Shown: piece by piece, positions 1 through 8,564 of the stretch
Layout of the letters: every line of letters begins with the position of its first letter
Numbering within the stretch: the first letter of the stretch is position 1
Assembly (NCBI RefSeq): GCF_000474945.1
Contig: NZ_AXDW01000007.1
Coordinates: forward strand, 1 to 64,000
From: Solimonas soli DSM 21787
GTDB taxonomy: Bacteria; Pseudomonadota; Gammaproteobacteria; Nevskiales; Nevskiaceae
Direction: 5' to 3'
DNA length: 64,000 nucleotides
Position numbers and translations under genes: made by a program
Notes under the pieces: model-generated
The model's input: only the letters and a program-made list of their open reading frames with translations
The model's database searches: none
Told to the model about the DNA's origin: nothing

Positions 1-302
1 CCGTTTCGATCCACGCGCCCGTGAAGGGCGCGACATCGAAATCCACGCCGACACGCACAAAGACCTGATGTTTCGATCCACGCGCCCGTGAAGGGCGCGA
101 CCCTCTTGCGGCAGGACTACGATTCAACTTACTATTGTTTCGATCCACGCGCCCGTGAAGGGCGCGACGGCTCGCGAGATCAAGCGCGAAGTGCGGGACA
201 AGTGGTTTCGATCCACGCGCCCGTGAAGGGCGCGACCCGACACGGCGTATTTGTCGGGCAGCGAGCCGGCGTTTCGATCCACGCGCCCGTGAAGGGCGCG
301 AC
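1..302 (-). CRISPR. Type I-C CRISPR array, leader-proximal end (5 repeats, 4 spacers; continues off the window)
   Basis: Five identical 32-bp repeats lie at 3-34, 70-101, 137-168, 205-236 and 271-302. They are separated by spacers of 35, 35, 36 and 34 bp. Read on the minus strand each repeat starts GTCGCGCCC, has a GGGCGCG arm that pairs with it, and ends GTGGATCGAAAC, the layout of type I-C repeats processed by Cas5. The cas genes and leader lie on the high-coordinate side, so transcription runs toward base 1 and the newest spacer is 237-270. All repeats are identical, as expected near a leader. Bases 1-2 belong to a further spacer, so the array is cut by the window edge. Two spacers (35-69, 169-204) read as open codons, consistent with origin in coding DNA of an invader, which is inference. 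Confidence 0.98.
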
Positions 303-486
303 GCAGTGGATTTAACGCATTGCACCTACAGGCTTCAAGTGCTTCGCGGCGCGAAACCCAAAAAAACGGCACGCCGAAGCGCACCTCCGCACGCTGCGCA
401 AGAAGTCTCCCAGAGATTTCAAATTGTTAAAGAATCGCGAACCTCAAGGGAATGCGTCGGTTACTTCAGGTTCGCATTACCGTCTT
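303..486 (-). promoter_or_regulatory. CRISPR leader
   Basis: This 184-bp stretch between the cas2 stop and the first repeat has no gene. It is clearly more A/T-rich than the flanks. On the minus strand it has a TTCTTTAACAATTTG tract (about 418-432), typical of AT-rich leaders, and a run of seven T about 60 bp before the first repeat. It should carry the array promoter and the Cas1-Cas2 integration signals. I do not see an unambiguous -35/-10 pair. Confidence 0.8.
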
Positions 487-777
487 TTAGAACACCAGCG
501 GCCCGTTGAAGTCCGTCGCTGGTTTCGCACCCACGTGCTCGACACGGCGCACCCAGTTGGCTCCGAGATAGTAGAAGCGCAGGCTGTCGTGTTCAGGTTC
601 GATGAGATCCACGAGCTTCTGCTTCAGACTTGCCCATTGTGCCGGGTCTACTTCAATCTCGAAGACCGAAAACTGCACACGCTGTCCGCAGTCCTGACAT
701 GCCTTGGCCACTTTGCGCAGCCTTCGCCGGCCCTCTGCGTCTATCGTCGTAACGTCGTAACTCACCAGAACCATCAT
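487..777 (-). CDS. cas2: Cas2, CRISPR adaptation endoribonuclease-like subunit
   Basis: This 96-residue protein is the normal Cas2 size. It opens MMVLVSYDVTT, the ferredoxin-fold first strand with the conserved Asp of the family, and has the VQFSVFEIE second-strand region. Cas2 dimers bridge two Cas1 dimers to form the spacer integrase. I chose the double-Met start at 777 because it follows the cas1 stop by 4 bp; the frame stays open upstream but would overlap cas1. It is the last cas gene before the leader. The orientation and near-overlap with cas1 indicate one operon. Confidence 0.96.
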   Translation of the reverse strand: MMVLVSYDVTTIDAEGRRRLRKVAKACQDCGQRVQFSVFEIEVDPAQWASLKQKLVDLIEPEHDSLRFYYLGANWVRRVEHVGAKPATDFNGPLVF

Positions 778-781
778 GGCG

Positions 782-1822
782 CTACTTCCAGAGAAACGGC
801 GGATATGCGTCCAGATCACCGCGCAGATGCCGCGCTAGCAACTGCGCCTGCATGACGGGCAGAAGACCGATGGGCATCTTCTCGGCGATAAAGACGTGTT
901 GAATCTCCTCTCGCTTCCGCTCTTGATATGCCACCAGAAGGACCTTTCGAGATTCCTCGCGCAGCAGTACGGCGCCATTGTCCATGCACTGGAAGTCGCG
1001 CTCGGAAACCTGCCGCCGATTGAGCATCGAGAGCGTAAGGCGATCGGCAAGAAACGCACGGAACTCCTCCATCAGATCGAGTGCCAAGCTGGGCCGGCCG
1101 GGCCGGTCCCGATGGAGAAAGCCGACCGCCGGATCGAGGCCGACTGTCTCAAGCGCGGAGCGGCAGTCGTGCGTCAGCAAGGTGTAGAAGAACGAGAGCA
1201 GCGCATTGACGGCATCCCGGGGCGGCCGGCGGCTGCGCCCCTCGAACCGAAACATCGATGACGGCACCCGGATCAGGTGGCCGAGCACTCCGAAGTAGGC
1301 CTGTGCCGCCTCTCCTTCCAGACCGCGCATTAGCTGCACATCGTCCTCGGCCTGCAGCCTCACCGATATGCGCTCAAGCCGTTTATGCGCGTGCGTTATG
1401 GAAGCTACGGCAGTCTCCGTCATCGAATCGCCGTGATCCCGCAATGCGCGCCCGAGCACGACCCTTTGGTTGTAGAGTTTGCCGATCAACAGGTGCCGGA
1501 CAATTGCGGCACAGCCGGTGGAATCGTCGGAGCGGCGATATTGCTCGCGGCGCAGGAGAACATTTCCGGAAACGGGCCCCTCGACGCGAGCGAGAAAACG
1601 GCCGTTCGGGCTCAAGAAGCAGACGCTGATCCCCTGCTCCACGCAGTAGCCGAGCAATGGTGGAGAAACGAGCACCCGGCCAAAACAAACGAGGCTTTCC
1701 AGCATATGCACTGGAACTCGTGCCCTTTCCTGTTTCTCAACCTCCATCACGACGTTGGCGCCGTCCTTGTGCAGCCACGCACCTTCCGTCGTTACATACA
1801 AGGTATTGAGCTGACGCCGCAT
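782..1822 (-). CDS. cas1: Cas1, CRISPR integrase (type I-C)
   Basis: This 346-residue protein is the catalytic subunit of the Cas1-Cas2 spacer integrase. The N-terminus (MRRQLNTLYVTTEGAWL) is characteristic of I-C Cas1. The all-alpha C-terminal half contains an LEGEAAQAYFG segment with the conserved metal-binding Glu, then HRDRPGRPSLALDLMEEFR with the His and Asp/Glu metal ligands. The start is at 1822 because its ATG overlaps the cas4 stop (TGATG), giving translational coupling. A longer in-frame start upstream would run into cas4. Acquisition genes cas4-cas1-cas2 sit together as in complete I-C systems, so the locus can probably still acquire spacers. Confidence 0.97.
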   Translation of the reverse strand: MRRQLNTLYVTTEGAWLHKDGANVVMEVEKQERARVPVHMLESLVCFGRVLVSPPLLGYCVEQGISVCFLSPNGRFLARVEGPVSGNVLLRREQYRRSDDSTGCAAIVRHLLIGKLYNQRVVLGRALRDHGDSMTETAVASITHAHKRLERISVRLQAEDDVQLMRGLEGEAAQAYFGVLGHLIRVPSSMFRFEGRSRRPPRDAVNALLSFFYTLLTHDCRSALETVGLDPAVGFLHRDRPGRPSLALDLMEEFRAFLADRLTLSMLNRRQVSERDFQCMDNGAVLLREESRKVLLVAYQERKREEIQHVFIAEKMPIGLLPVMQAQLLARHLRGDLDAYPPFLWK

Positions 1823-2454
1823 CAACTTTCCTCGGCGGTCTGCTGAAGCAGCCAATCGCGGACGGACATACGCCGGGTGAGTTCATGCGGACGGCACAAC
1901 TCCAGCAGCGAGCAGGTGTCGCAACGCTTGGCTTCATAAACTGCTTTTGGTGTCCGGCTCTCGTTAAGCATCCTGCGCACGGCCTGGATCGTATCCAGCG
2001 TCAAAGCACGCAATGCTTCATCAAAAACCACGCACTGGCGGCGCCGCGTTTTCCCGTAGAACAGCGCCCCTTCCGGAACGCTGCACCGAAGCATGGATTC
2101 CAGGCAAAGCGCTTGCGCGCAAAGCTGCACCTCATCCGCGCGATGTGCCTTCGGTTTGCCCCGCTTGTATTCGACCGGACGTGGGACCAACCCCGCTTCA
2201 CCTTTCCTGAACTCGACGATGTCCGCTACGCCCGCAATACCCAGTTCCGGCGCCGATAAGGGCATCGACGTATCCGTGCGTACGCCATGGCGAACTTCCA
2301 CGCCCGCTGTATCGGCTCGATCGTGCATCAGCCGCCCTTCTGCGGTATGGCGGCTCTCCGCCCACAGACGTTCAACATGAATCAGCGCACACTGCCGCGG
2401 GCAGTACAGATAGTGCTGCAGGGCAGAAAGCGGGATCAGGTCTTCATCGTCCAT
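1822..2454 (-). CDS. cas4: Cas4, RecB-like nuclease for prespacer processing
   Basis: This 210-residue Cas4 trims prespacers and enforces PAM choice during adaptation, working with Cas1. The N-terminal YLYCPRQCAL supplies the first cysteine(s) and CDTCSLLELC near residues 185-194 supplies the C-terminal cysteines of the 4Fe-4S cluster. RecB-family residues appear as GIAGVADIVEF (Asp) and VEYKRGKP (Glu, Lys). The gene is full length. It is separated from cas7 by 22 bp and overlaps cas1 by one base. Confidence 0.96.
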   Translation of the reverse strand: MDDEDLIPLSALQHYLYCPRQCALIHVERLWAESRHTAEGRLMHDRADTAGVEVRHGVRTDTSMPLSAPELGIAGVADIVEFRKGEAGLVPRPVEYKRGKPKAHRADEVQLCAQALCLESMLRCSVPEGALFYGKTRRRQCVVFDEALRALTLDTIQAVRRMLNESRTPKAVYEAKRCDTCSLLELCRPHELTRRMSVRDWLLQQTAEES

Positions 2455-2476
2455 GGCGGCCCGCTTCGCAATGGAG

Positions 2477-3361
2477 TCAGAACATTTCGTTGATCGTCAC
2501 ACCCGCCGGCAGACTGCTCCGGTCGATGCTGACGCGATAATCGGCAAAGCCGCGAGCCGGACTACCGGGTTCAGGCGCTTCGGCCCCGCCGTCAACGCGC
2601 TCGACCTTCACCATGTCGAACAGTACGTGAGCGGGTGCGTTGCCCATCGGATGTTCATGCTCGAACACGATCAACTTTCGAGCCGCCATTTCGCCGCGGG
2701 ATGCAGAGCGGTCGTGCTCGAATAGATTGGTGAGCGCACGCCAGAGAAGCTGCAAGTCTTCATCCGAGAAGCCGGTACGTTCGGCGAGCTTGGCGGAGAC
2801 GAAGCCATGCACGCGGAAAAGTCCATAAGGCAGGATGTGCTTGCGACCCATCGTGCGTTCTTTTTCAAGGTCCTTTTCGTTGGTGACGGCCATACGCGTG
2901 ATGGAGATTTCCATTGGCAGCACCGGATCGATCGAGCTGGCAAATGCAATCTGCACCGGACCCCGTACCTGCCCGGCATTGACCTCAGTCGTCATCACGG
3001 CACCGAAGGCACGTACGTCGAAGAAGTTCTTGCACATCCAGGCCGTCAGCTCCCGCGCCTTGGCTTCTTCCTTCGGCAGCTTCTTGGCTTCCGGCGTAAT
3101 GGAAAGCGCCTCGTAGGCCAGCTTGTGCTGGTTGTTCAGTACCGACTTTTCCTGCATGTAGATCGCATAGCCAGGCGCACCCTCCTGCTCCAGCGCCACG
3201 TAGTTGCGGATCTTGCGCTTGAGCGCCACATCCGTGACCAGACCACGGTTGGTCTCCGGATCTAGACGCGGCAGGTTGCCGGCATCCGGATCACCGTTCG
3301 GGTTGCCGTTGATCACGTCGAACAGGTAGACGAATTCGTAGCGATGGCTGATGACGCTCAT
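2477..3361 (-). CDS. cas7: Cas7 (Csd2), Cascade backbone subunit of type I-C
   Basis: This 294-residue protein forms the helical backbone of the I-C Cascade along the crRNA spacer. The N-terminal [20 protein letters not shown] is the diagnostic Csd2 motif. A central [18 protein letters not shown] region belongs to the RAMP core. Its ATG overlaps the end of cas8c in an ATGA junction, so stoichiometry is probably set partly by translational coupling. No truncation or unusual residues are visible. Confidence 0.97.
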   Translation of the reverse strand: MSVISHRYEFVYLFDVINGNPNGDPDAGNLPRLDPETNRGLVTDVALKRKIRNYVALEQEGAPGYAIYMQEKSVLNNQHKLAYEALSITPEAKKLPKEEAKARELTAWMCKNFFDVRAFGAVMTTEVNAGQVRGPVQIAFASSIDPVLPMEISITRMAVTNEKDLEKERTMGRKHILPYGLFRVHGFVSAKLAERTGFSDEDLQLLWRALTNLFEHDRSASRGEMAARKLIVFEHEHPMGNAPAHVLFDMVKVERVDGGAEAPEPGSPARGFADYRVSIDRSSLPAGVTINEMF

Positions 3362-5169
3362 GCGGAGGCTCCGGTGGATTCGGTGTCTGGGATGTCGTGC
3401 GCGTCCGCCTTGGCGAATCGCGCCTGGATCTGGTGGTAATAGCCAATCGCAAAGCGGCCCTGTGCTTCGATGCCGAGGCTGCGCGGCAGCGTGATGGGCA
3501 GGGCATTGACGATCTGGCCGACCTCCTTCTCCAAGGTCACGGCCAATCCTGCCTTCTCTTTGCGCAAGCGGCTCAAATGGTTCTGCGCATTGCGTAGCAA
3601 AACGGGGAAGATGCTGGCCGGCGTGGCCGAAGCGGCGCCGTAGTAGCGATCACGGATGGTGGCGTTGATCTGCGTGCCGAGCGCAGCGCGTTGCACGTTC
3701 TCCAGAGTGGAGAACAGACGCCCGAGCAGATAGCCGGGGTCGGTGTTGGTAAGGTCAAGACTCACAAGTTTCTCTCCCAGGTGGTTATCTGCGGATTTGA
3801 GGCGGGCATCGCGCACCAGCACGGCCTTGCACAGCGCGACCCGCAACGGCGTGATCTCGCCATCTGCCCGAAAGCGCATGACGAGATTGCCCAGCAGGCT
3901 GTATGGATAGCGCTGGCCGGTCAGGATGGCGCGGGTCAACTCGCCCGCCAGCAACGGCGAGACATCGTCATTCTTCGGAAAATCGCCATGCAGCGGTGCC
4001 GTGGTCAGCGCCAGCGCGCGCGGTGTCGGGGCGCGCTTCCAGGCAGATGGCCTGAGTTCCAGATCGTCGTAGTGCTTGGTGAGGCGTTCAGCGAAAGTCC
4101 GCAAGGAGCCGGTCTCCCAGAAGCGGATCGACAGCCGCGACGCATTCGGCGCCAGACCCAGCACGTAGATTTGCGTGCCATCTTCCAGGTGTCCTTCGAG
4201 ATCACGAAGTGGCCGGGACTGGCGAACCTGCTGCAAGACTTCGTTCAAGCGCTGGGTTGCCTGCTCATCCTTGTCTTCCTGCGCGATGAAATCGGCAATC
4301 AGTCCTTCCGCTTCGCCTGCGGCGGCCTTGTCAGGCGCCTGCGCCCAAAACACTACAGTGGTATCGCCGATCTGCACTCGCTGGCGATTGCCGGTATCGC
4401 GGCGCAGCAGATGGTTCAGCGCAGTGGTGTAGCCAAAGGCGGCCTGTTCGGAAACCGGCGCGTTTTCACCTTGGATCTTGCCGTAGGACGTGAACGATTC
4501 AAGGTTGAATGACACAATCGACGCGCCGGAACTTTGCGCACCGTTAACACCCTTGATCGAGGGATGAAGACGCGCGATCGGCGCATGCATGCCCGTCACC
4601 AGGCAAGTTCCAGCAGCGGCAGCCCTGACCGCTCCCTGTTGCTGCGCCCAGCTGGCACGGGCCGCCGGGCTTTCATGCAGGAAACCGCGCGCTCCGTCCA
4701 AGCGGAACACGAGATTGGCATCGTACAGTTCCTCGCCGTGCTTCGGAAGAAAATGCGGGTTCTGGGAAAAATGCTCCGGCGTCCAGCGCTCAAGAAAATG
4801 CAGCAGCGCGAGCATGCCGGCGTCTTCGGTCCCGGCCAATGCTTGGCGGTGCAGTTCGCCAAATGCGGCATGCTCCTGATCGCTACGCTTGCTCGTCAGG
4901 CTGACGCCTAGCACATAGCTGGTCTTGTCCCACAGAAAGTTGGACTTGATGCCGACGGTGCGCTTCGCGCCCTGCGGAACGCTCAGCGTGCGAGGCAAAA
5001 GCTTCTTGCCGTCACGAGTACGCAGATCGACGACATCGACGGCTTCCCCGCTATCGCTGAGTACAATGACAAAGCCGATCTTCTCCTGGCTGTAACCAGG
5101 TGGCGCGATACCGGAATCTTCCGTGTCCAACAGCCGTTGGTAGTAGTCGTTGAGTGCGGAGAGGATCAC
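3358..5169 (-). CDS. cas8c: Cas8c (Csd1), large subunit of type I-C Cascade
   Basis: This 603-residue Csd1 family protein is the usual length. In I-C it recognises the PAM and, through an internal start in some systems, also gives the small Cas11c subunit. The N-terminus ([10 protein letters not shown], then [13 protein letters not shown]) is typical. VVFWAQAPD and RLSIRFWE segments are conserved in the family. It overlaps cas5 upstream and cas7 downstream by four bases each (ATGA). An internal Cas11 start is likely from family knowledge, but I cannot pick it with confidence. Confidence 0.96.
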   Translation of the reverse strand: MILSALNDYYQRLLDTEDSGIAPPGYSQEKIGFVIVLSDSGEAVDVVDLRTRDGKKLLPRTLSVPQGAKRTVGIKSNFLWDKTSYVLGVSLTSKRSDQEHAAFGELHRQALAGTEDAGMLALLHFLERWTPEHFSQNPHFLPKHGEELYDANLVFRLDGARGFLHESPAARASWAQQQGAVRAAAAGTCLVTGMHAPIARLHPSIKGVNGAQSSGASIVSFNLESFTSYGKIQGENAPVSEQAAFGYTTALNHLLRRDTGNRQRVQIGDTTVVFWAQAPDKAAAGEAEGLIADFIAQEDKDEQATQRLNEVLQQVRQSRPLRDLEGHLEDGTQIYVLGLAPNASRLSIRFWETGSLRTFAERLTKHYDDLELRPSAWKRAPTPRALALTTAPLHGDFPKNDDVSPLLAGELTRAILTGQRYPYSLLGNLVMRFRADGEITPLRVALCKAVLVRDARLKSADNHLGEKLVSLDLTNTDPGYLLGRLFSTLENVQRAALGTQINATIRDRYYGAASATPASIFPVLLRNAQNHLSRLRKEKAGLAVTLEKEVGQIVNALPITLPRSLGIEAQGRFAIGYYHQIQARFAKADAHDIPDTESTGASA

Positions 5170-5840
5170 GAGTGCACCTCGTCCGCGGCCAGCGGCGGAA
5201 CTTCGATCAGGCCATTCACCATGCGTGCGCGAAAGAAACGCGAGGTCATGCCGCTGGCGAAATCGATGTCGTGCAGCATCCAGCCCAGATCGCGCTCGCC
5301 CGCCATGGATGGATCGGGTGTGGGCATCGAATCGCTATTCTCGATCAGTGCAAAGTTCGCCGGAAATTCGCGCGTGCCAAGGCACGGCGTCTGAAAACAC
5401 TGCCCCTTGCGCGCCCGGCGGTTAAAGATGTCCAAATGTTTGCCTTCGTTGTCGTCCGGACCGGCTTGCGACGTCAGCTCGAAATGCGCACTGATGACAT
5501 AGCCGACATCGCGCAGTACGGTTGCGGCACGCTGCTGCCGATCTTCCTCCACATAGGAAACGAGAGCATCCGTTCTTCCGGCCTTGATCGCCTTGCCGAC
5601 GCTGGCCGCCGAGAGTTTGCTGCCGACTTCGTTACGCCGAATCGACTCGAAGCGTATCGGGCGAAGAACCTGAATGCTGTCCACGACCCAGCGGATTGCC
5701 GGCTTCCAGTGAATCGTTTCGATGATCCCGCGCGCTGCCGACGGTGTGATTACGTCGTAGGAGACGCGCTCCACTTTCATCTCCGGCCGCGTGAACAGCG
5801 CTCGTTCACCCCAGATGTGGAGTTTAATTCCGTAGGGCAT
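5166..5840 (-). CDS. cas5: Cas5 (Cas5d/c), crRNA-processing Cascade subunit
   Basis: This 224-residue Cas5 in type I-C replaces Cas6: it cuts the repeat at the base of its hairpin and stays on the 5' handle. The start MPYGIKLHIWGERALFTRPEM and the YDVITPSAARGIIETIHWKP motif are the family signature. The ATG at 5840 is preceded on the minus strand by GGGGGAG, a strong ribosome binding site. It heads the cas5-8c-7-4-1-2 transcription unit and lies 325 bp from cas3. That gap contains the pseudo-repeat described separately, so a separate promoter for this unit is likely. Confidence 0.97.
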   Translation of the reverse strand: MPYGIKLHIWGERALFTRPEMKVERVSYDVITPSAARGIIETIHWKPAIRWVVDSIQVLRPIRFESIRRNEVGSKLSAASVGKAIKAGRTDALVSYVEEDRQQRAATVLRDVGYVISAHFELTSQAGPDDNEGKHLDIFNRRARKGQCFQTPCLGTREFPANFALIENSDSMPTPDPSMAGERDLGWMLHDIDFASGMTSRFFRARMVNGLIEVPPLAADEVHS

Positions 5841-5893
5841 GGCTCCCCCAATCGATCTAACTTAAGCGCCCCCTCCTCCTTCCGGAAAAGGGG

Positions 5894-5907
5894 GGTGACG
5901 CCACCCG
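5894..5907 (-). repeat. Hairpin after the pseudo-spacer (possible second pseudo-repeat)
   Basis: The minus strand reads GGGTG-GCGT-CACCC, a perfect five-base-pair stem with a four-base loop, followed by CCCTTTTCC. It begins 14 bases after the handle. It could cap a crRNA-like RNA at its 3' end, or help terminate it. The GTCACCCCCCTT inside and after it also loosely resembles the start of the repeat (GTCGCGCCCTT), as a decayed second pseudo-repeat would. Confidence 0.4.
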
Positions 5908-5920
5908 CATTACTCCGTCA

Positions 5921-5934
5921 GTTTCAATCCACGC
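5921..5934 (-). repeat. Solitary degenerate CRISPR repeat with intact crRNA handle (candidate CreA/CreR-type RNA)
   Basis: The 14 bases read GCGTGGATTGAAAC on the minus strand. They match the last 14 of the array repeat (GCGTGGATCGAAAC) except one C-to-T that makes it the commoner I-C handle. The stem half of the repeat is missing directly before it. What follows is a pseudo-spacer starting TGACGGAGTAATGCGG, then a GGGTG-GCGT-CACCC hairpin. A repeat fragment keeping exactly the Cas5-bound 5' handle, placed between cas genes, is the layout of the crRNA-like RNAs CreA and CreR in other type I systems. Known: those RNAs guide Cascade to promoters by short matches. Inferred: that this one does so. 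Confidence 0.6.
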
Positions 5935-5963
5935 CTATAAGAGCTTTTCTACGAGTCTCACAA
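5934..5963 (-). promoter_or_regulatory. Promoter-like elements overlapping the pseudo-repeat
   Basis: On the minus strand TTGTGA (5963-5958) and TATAGG (5939-5934) are separated by 18 bp and each match the sigma-70 consensus at four of six positions. Transcription would start about seven bases after TATAGG, inside GGATTGAAAC. A transcript would therefore begin at or near the crRNA handle without needing processing. The same promoter could also drive the cas5 operon, whose 5' leader would then contain the pseudo-crRNA. Confidence 0.45.
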
Positions 5964-6024
5964 GTAATGGAGAACTCAGCAGAAGCGCCACAAGGGCGAC
6001 GATCCAGATCCAGGGAGGAGGCAC
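5935..6024 (-). CDS. Candidate 29-residue hydrophobic peptide ORF next to the pseudo-repeat
   Basis: From a GTG at 6024 the frame encodes a 29-residue peptide beginning MPPPWIWIVALVALLLSS and ending in a charged tail with RLVEKLL. That is one membrane-spanning segment and a basic/acidic end, like small toxic peptides of type I toxin-antitoxins. The stop codon overlaps the -10-like element. No convincing ribosome binding site precedes the GTG. The frame is open upstream for about 25 more codons, so it may instead be the 3' remnant of a longer membrane protein gene. Function is not shown by the sequence. Confidence 0.3.
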   Translation of the reverse strand: MPPPWIWIVALVALLLSSPLLVRLVEKLL

Positions 6025-6165
6025 ATCGCTGCCGCTGACATCCAATCGCAAACGAACCGAGTACTTCGAGTTCGGCGCTTTGTCGGATCGAGCTTCATGA
6101 TCGTGCCAACGCTACGGACCGCGGAGTCGCCATATTATTAATAGGTTCTAACGAAGTAAGGCTAC

Positions 6166-8430
6166 TTAAACGACAAGTGTATCGACGTCTAGAAACTGCG
6201 GATCATCCCAGTGCAGCCCGAATCGCCCGTCGTACAGCCTTGCATTGACCAGTTGCACGAACTGTTCACCGTACTTCTCAGGCGCGATCGGCTCGATCGC
6301 ATGGGTCTGCCACAGGGCGTCGTAGGCTTTCTGCGGCACTTGCACCAGATGCGTCTGCAGCTTTCGGGCGGCACCCACCGTGAACTCCAGTTCGTTCAGG
6401 GCAGTCTCCACCTCGGGATCGCGCTTCCTCGTGCGCCAGTCGAACGGAATGATCACCGGTCGCATCGTGGTCTTGATGACGCGGAAGTTCGCCGCCAGAG
6501 TCTCGAGGGGGAGGCTGTCGGGTTGAGCGCGCTTGAGCTGGTCCAGAACGCCTTCTTTGTCCAGGCGGTCGTCCCCGAGTAGAAAATACAGCTCCTGAAA
6601 ATAGGCCTTAACAGCTTCGAGCGCCAGAAGGTCTTCACGAAAGCGGCGCTCGACGCTGCGGAATGCCGCGGCGAAGAGCTTCAGTTCGGTCGGCGGTGCC
6701 CAGTCCGGATTCTCCGTGGCGAAGATCAATACTTCGCTTGTCTCTACCGGCCACAATCCTTCGCGGTTGCAGCGTCCGGCAGCCTGGGCGATCGAATCGA
6801 GCCCGGCTTCGGCGCGCAAGACGGCGGGCAGTGAGATGTCGACGCCGGCCTCGATCAAACTCGTCGAGATCAAGCGGCACGGACTTCCTTCCTTCAGGCG
6901 CTGCCGGACCTCCGCGAGCACCGCACTGCGGTGACGAGCCGTCATCAGCGTGCTCAGATGACGAGCGCCATCATCATGCTGGATCGATTCAAATAGCTGC
7001 CGCGCGTGGCGACGATTGTTGACGATGCACAACACCTGTTCGCGCTGCCGCAGCTGGTCCGCAAGCCGATCGTCGCTGATCGTGCCGATGTGGCGGGCGG
7101 AAACGCGCTTGAGCTTGCGATAGAGCTGGTCGGGCTCGGGCGCCAGCTCGTGGACCTTCTCAAGACCACCCTTGAACCCTTCATCGGCACGGAGGGCCGG
7201 CTGCGTGGCGGTACACAACACGATGCTGCTGCAATAGTTCAGCGCCAGTTCGTCGAGCAGCGTGACGCAGGGCCGCAGCAAATCCTGCGGCAGCGTTTGC
7301 GCCTCATCCAGGATCACGACGCTTCCGGCGATGTTGTGCAGCTTGCGGCAGCGCGACGGTCGATCGGAAAAAAGACTCTCAAAGAACTGGACGGCAGTGG
7401 TGACAACCACCGGCGCATCCCAGTTCTCCATCGCCAACCGGAGTTTTCGTGTGGATTGATAGCGATCCGGATCGTCCTTCGGCGGCGCTTTTTCGATGAA
7501 GGCGCTGTGATGTTCCAGTACCGCGTCTTCGCCAAGATCGCCGAAAGCGTCGCGAAACACCTGAGCGTTCTGTTCGATGATGCTGGTGAACGGAATCACA
7601 TAGATGATCCGGCGCAGGCCATGGTGGATGGCGTGATCCAGTGCGAAGGCCAGTGAGGACAGCGTCTTGCCGCCGCCCGTCGGGACCGTCAGCGAGAACC
7701 GCCCCGGCGCATGCTGCGCCTGCGAACGCACATGGTGCAGGATGTCGCCGCGCAGACGCTTGACATCCGTCGTCGGCTCGAAGCGTGATTGGAGGAGATA
7801 GGTGTTCAGCCTTTCCCGCAGTGCTTCCAGCTTCGGCCCCTGCCCGATCGCGCGGGGCGCATCGCCTTTGATCTGCCGGTAGTAATTGTCGGTATCGATG
7901 AAGTCCGCATCGACCAGACAGGAGAAAACCATGCGCGCCAGCAAGCTGAGCTGGAACATGCCGCGCTGGGCTTTCCGGTTGAAGCCGGCCGGCAAGCCGA
8001 GCGTGTCCGGCAAAGCGATTTCCTGCTGCCAGATGTCGAGCAATGCCGGCAGCCCGGCCAAGTATTCAGGCGAGAGCCGTTCCTTCAGCGCGCTGCGCGC
8101 GTCACCGTTGACACCATTGGCGAGCCCGGCGTGGTGGCCGGCGATGCCATAGGCCAGAAGTTGACCGATGTCCTTGTAACGATCCCGAGCGATTGCCGCG
8201 CCCCAGGTCGCATGATCGACTCTGTTGAGATCGCCGCTCAGCCGCGCCTGGAATCGTTCGGTGTACTTGCCAAGATCGTGCAGCAGCCCGGCGACGCTGG
8301 CCATTGCTTCTGCGCCGAACGCTTTGGCATTCGTGGCCGCCAGCCCACCGACCGACTGCAGATGGTCAGACAGCCGCTGCCAGTCGGACTTGTCCGGCGT
8401 CTCCGTCGAATGCGCGTAGTACGCGGTCAT
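6166..8430 (-). CDS. cas3: Cas3, HD nuclease-helicase of type I-C
   Basis: This 754-residue protein is recruited by Cascade to nick and degrade target DNA. An N-terminal HD nuclease domain shows AGLLHDLGKYTERF (about residues 47-60) and GHHAGL. The superfamily 2 helicase part shows VPTGGGKT (Walker A, near 250), VVILDEAQTLP (Walker B) and a late QAAGRCNREG motif VI. The order and length are those of full I-C Cas3. The start MTAYYAHST gives the conserved short N-terminus. It is the first cas gene of the locus; a 325-bp gap separates it from cas5. Confidence 0.97.
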   Translation of the reverse strand: MTAYYAHSTETPDKSDWQRLSDHLQSVGGLAATNAKAFGAEAMASVAGLLHDLGKYTERFQARLSGDLNRVDHATWGAAIARDRYKDIGQLLAYGIAGHHAGLANGVNGDARSALKERLSPEYLAGLPALLDIWQQEIALPDTLGLPAGFNRKAQRGMFQLSLLARMVFSCLVDADFIDTDNYYRQIKGDAPRAIGQGPKLEALRERLNTYLLQSRFEPTTDVKRLRGDILHHVRSQAQHAPGRFSLTVPTGGGKTLSSLAFALDHAIHHGLRRIIYVIPFTSIIEQNAQVFRDAFGDLGEDAVLEHHSAFIEKAPPKDDPDRYQSTRKLRLAMENWDAPVVVTTAVQFFESLFSDRPSRCRKLHNIAGSVVILDEAQTLPQDLLRPCVTLLDELALNYCSSIVLCTATQPALRADEGFKGGLEKVHELAPEPDQLYRKLKRVSARHIGTISDDRLADQLRQREQVLCIVNNRRHARQLFESIQHDDGARHLSTLMTARHRSAVLAEVRQRLKEGSPCRLISTSLIEAGVDISLPAVLRAEAGLDSIAQAAGRCNREGLWPVETSEVLIFATENPDWAPPTELKLFAAAFRSVERRFREDLLALEAVKAYFQELYFLLGDDRLDKEGVLDQLKRAQPDSLPLETLAANFRVIKTTMRPVIIPFDWRTRKRDPEVETALNELEFTVGAARKLQTHLVQVPQKAYDALWQTHAIEPIAPEKYGEQFVQLVNARLYDGRFGLHWDDPQFLDVDTLVV

Positions 8431-8564
8431 TCGTCGACTGCAGCAGCAGCACCGAGAACCTGTGTCAGCGCACTTCGAGACATGCTTCCCCCGATTCGTG
8501 CCGAGCCCCCAAGCACGTGTCAGCAGTCTGGCCGCTCAGCGGCTAAAAATATGAGCCCTGCATC

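Larger units (their letters stand above)
5841..6165. other. cas3-cas5 intergenic region, 325 bp
   Basis: Other cas genes in this locus overlap or nearly touch, so this gap stands out. It is visibly less GC-rich than the flanks. Contents on the minus strand, in order: the cas3 stop; about 140 bp without a clear signal; a short hydrophobic ORF (6024-5935); a promoter-like pair; a degenerate repeat half (5934-5921); a pseudo-spacer; a hairpin (5907-5894); and the cas5 ribosome binding site. A second weak repeat-like piece, resembling the hairpin half, lies at 5985-6000 inside the ORF. The hydrophobic frame could also be the C-terminal remnant of a lost membrane protein. Confidence 0.7.

Noticed and set aside
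5963..5969. Seven-base AGTAATG match between pseudo-spacer and its own promoter
   Set aside because: Seed positions 1-6 do not match and no PAM precedes it, so Cascade targeting there is unlikely.
5976..6098. 40-codon minus-strand ORF (MKLDPTKRRTRST...) in the cas3-cas5 gap, with CGA arginine codons
   Set aside because: No ribosome binding site and no membrane or toxin features; rare-codon content alone is not enough.
8532..8544. GCCGC-TCA-GCGGC palindrome as a terminator between the WYL gene and cas3
   Set aside because: The T-run lies before, not after, the hairpin in the direction of transcription; left only as a possible operator.
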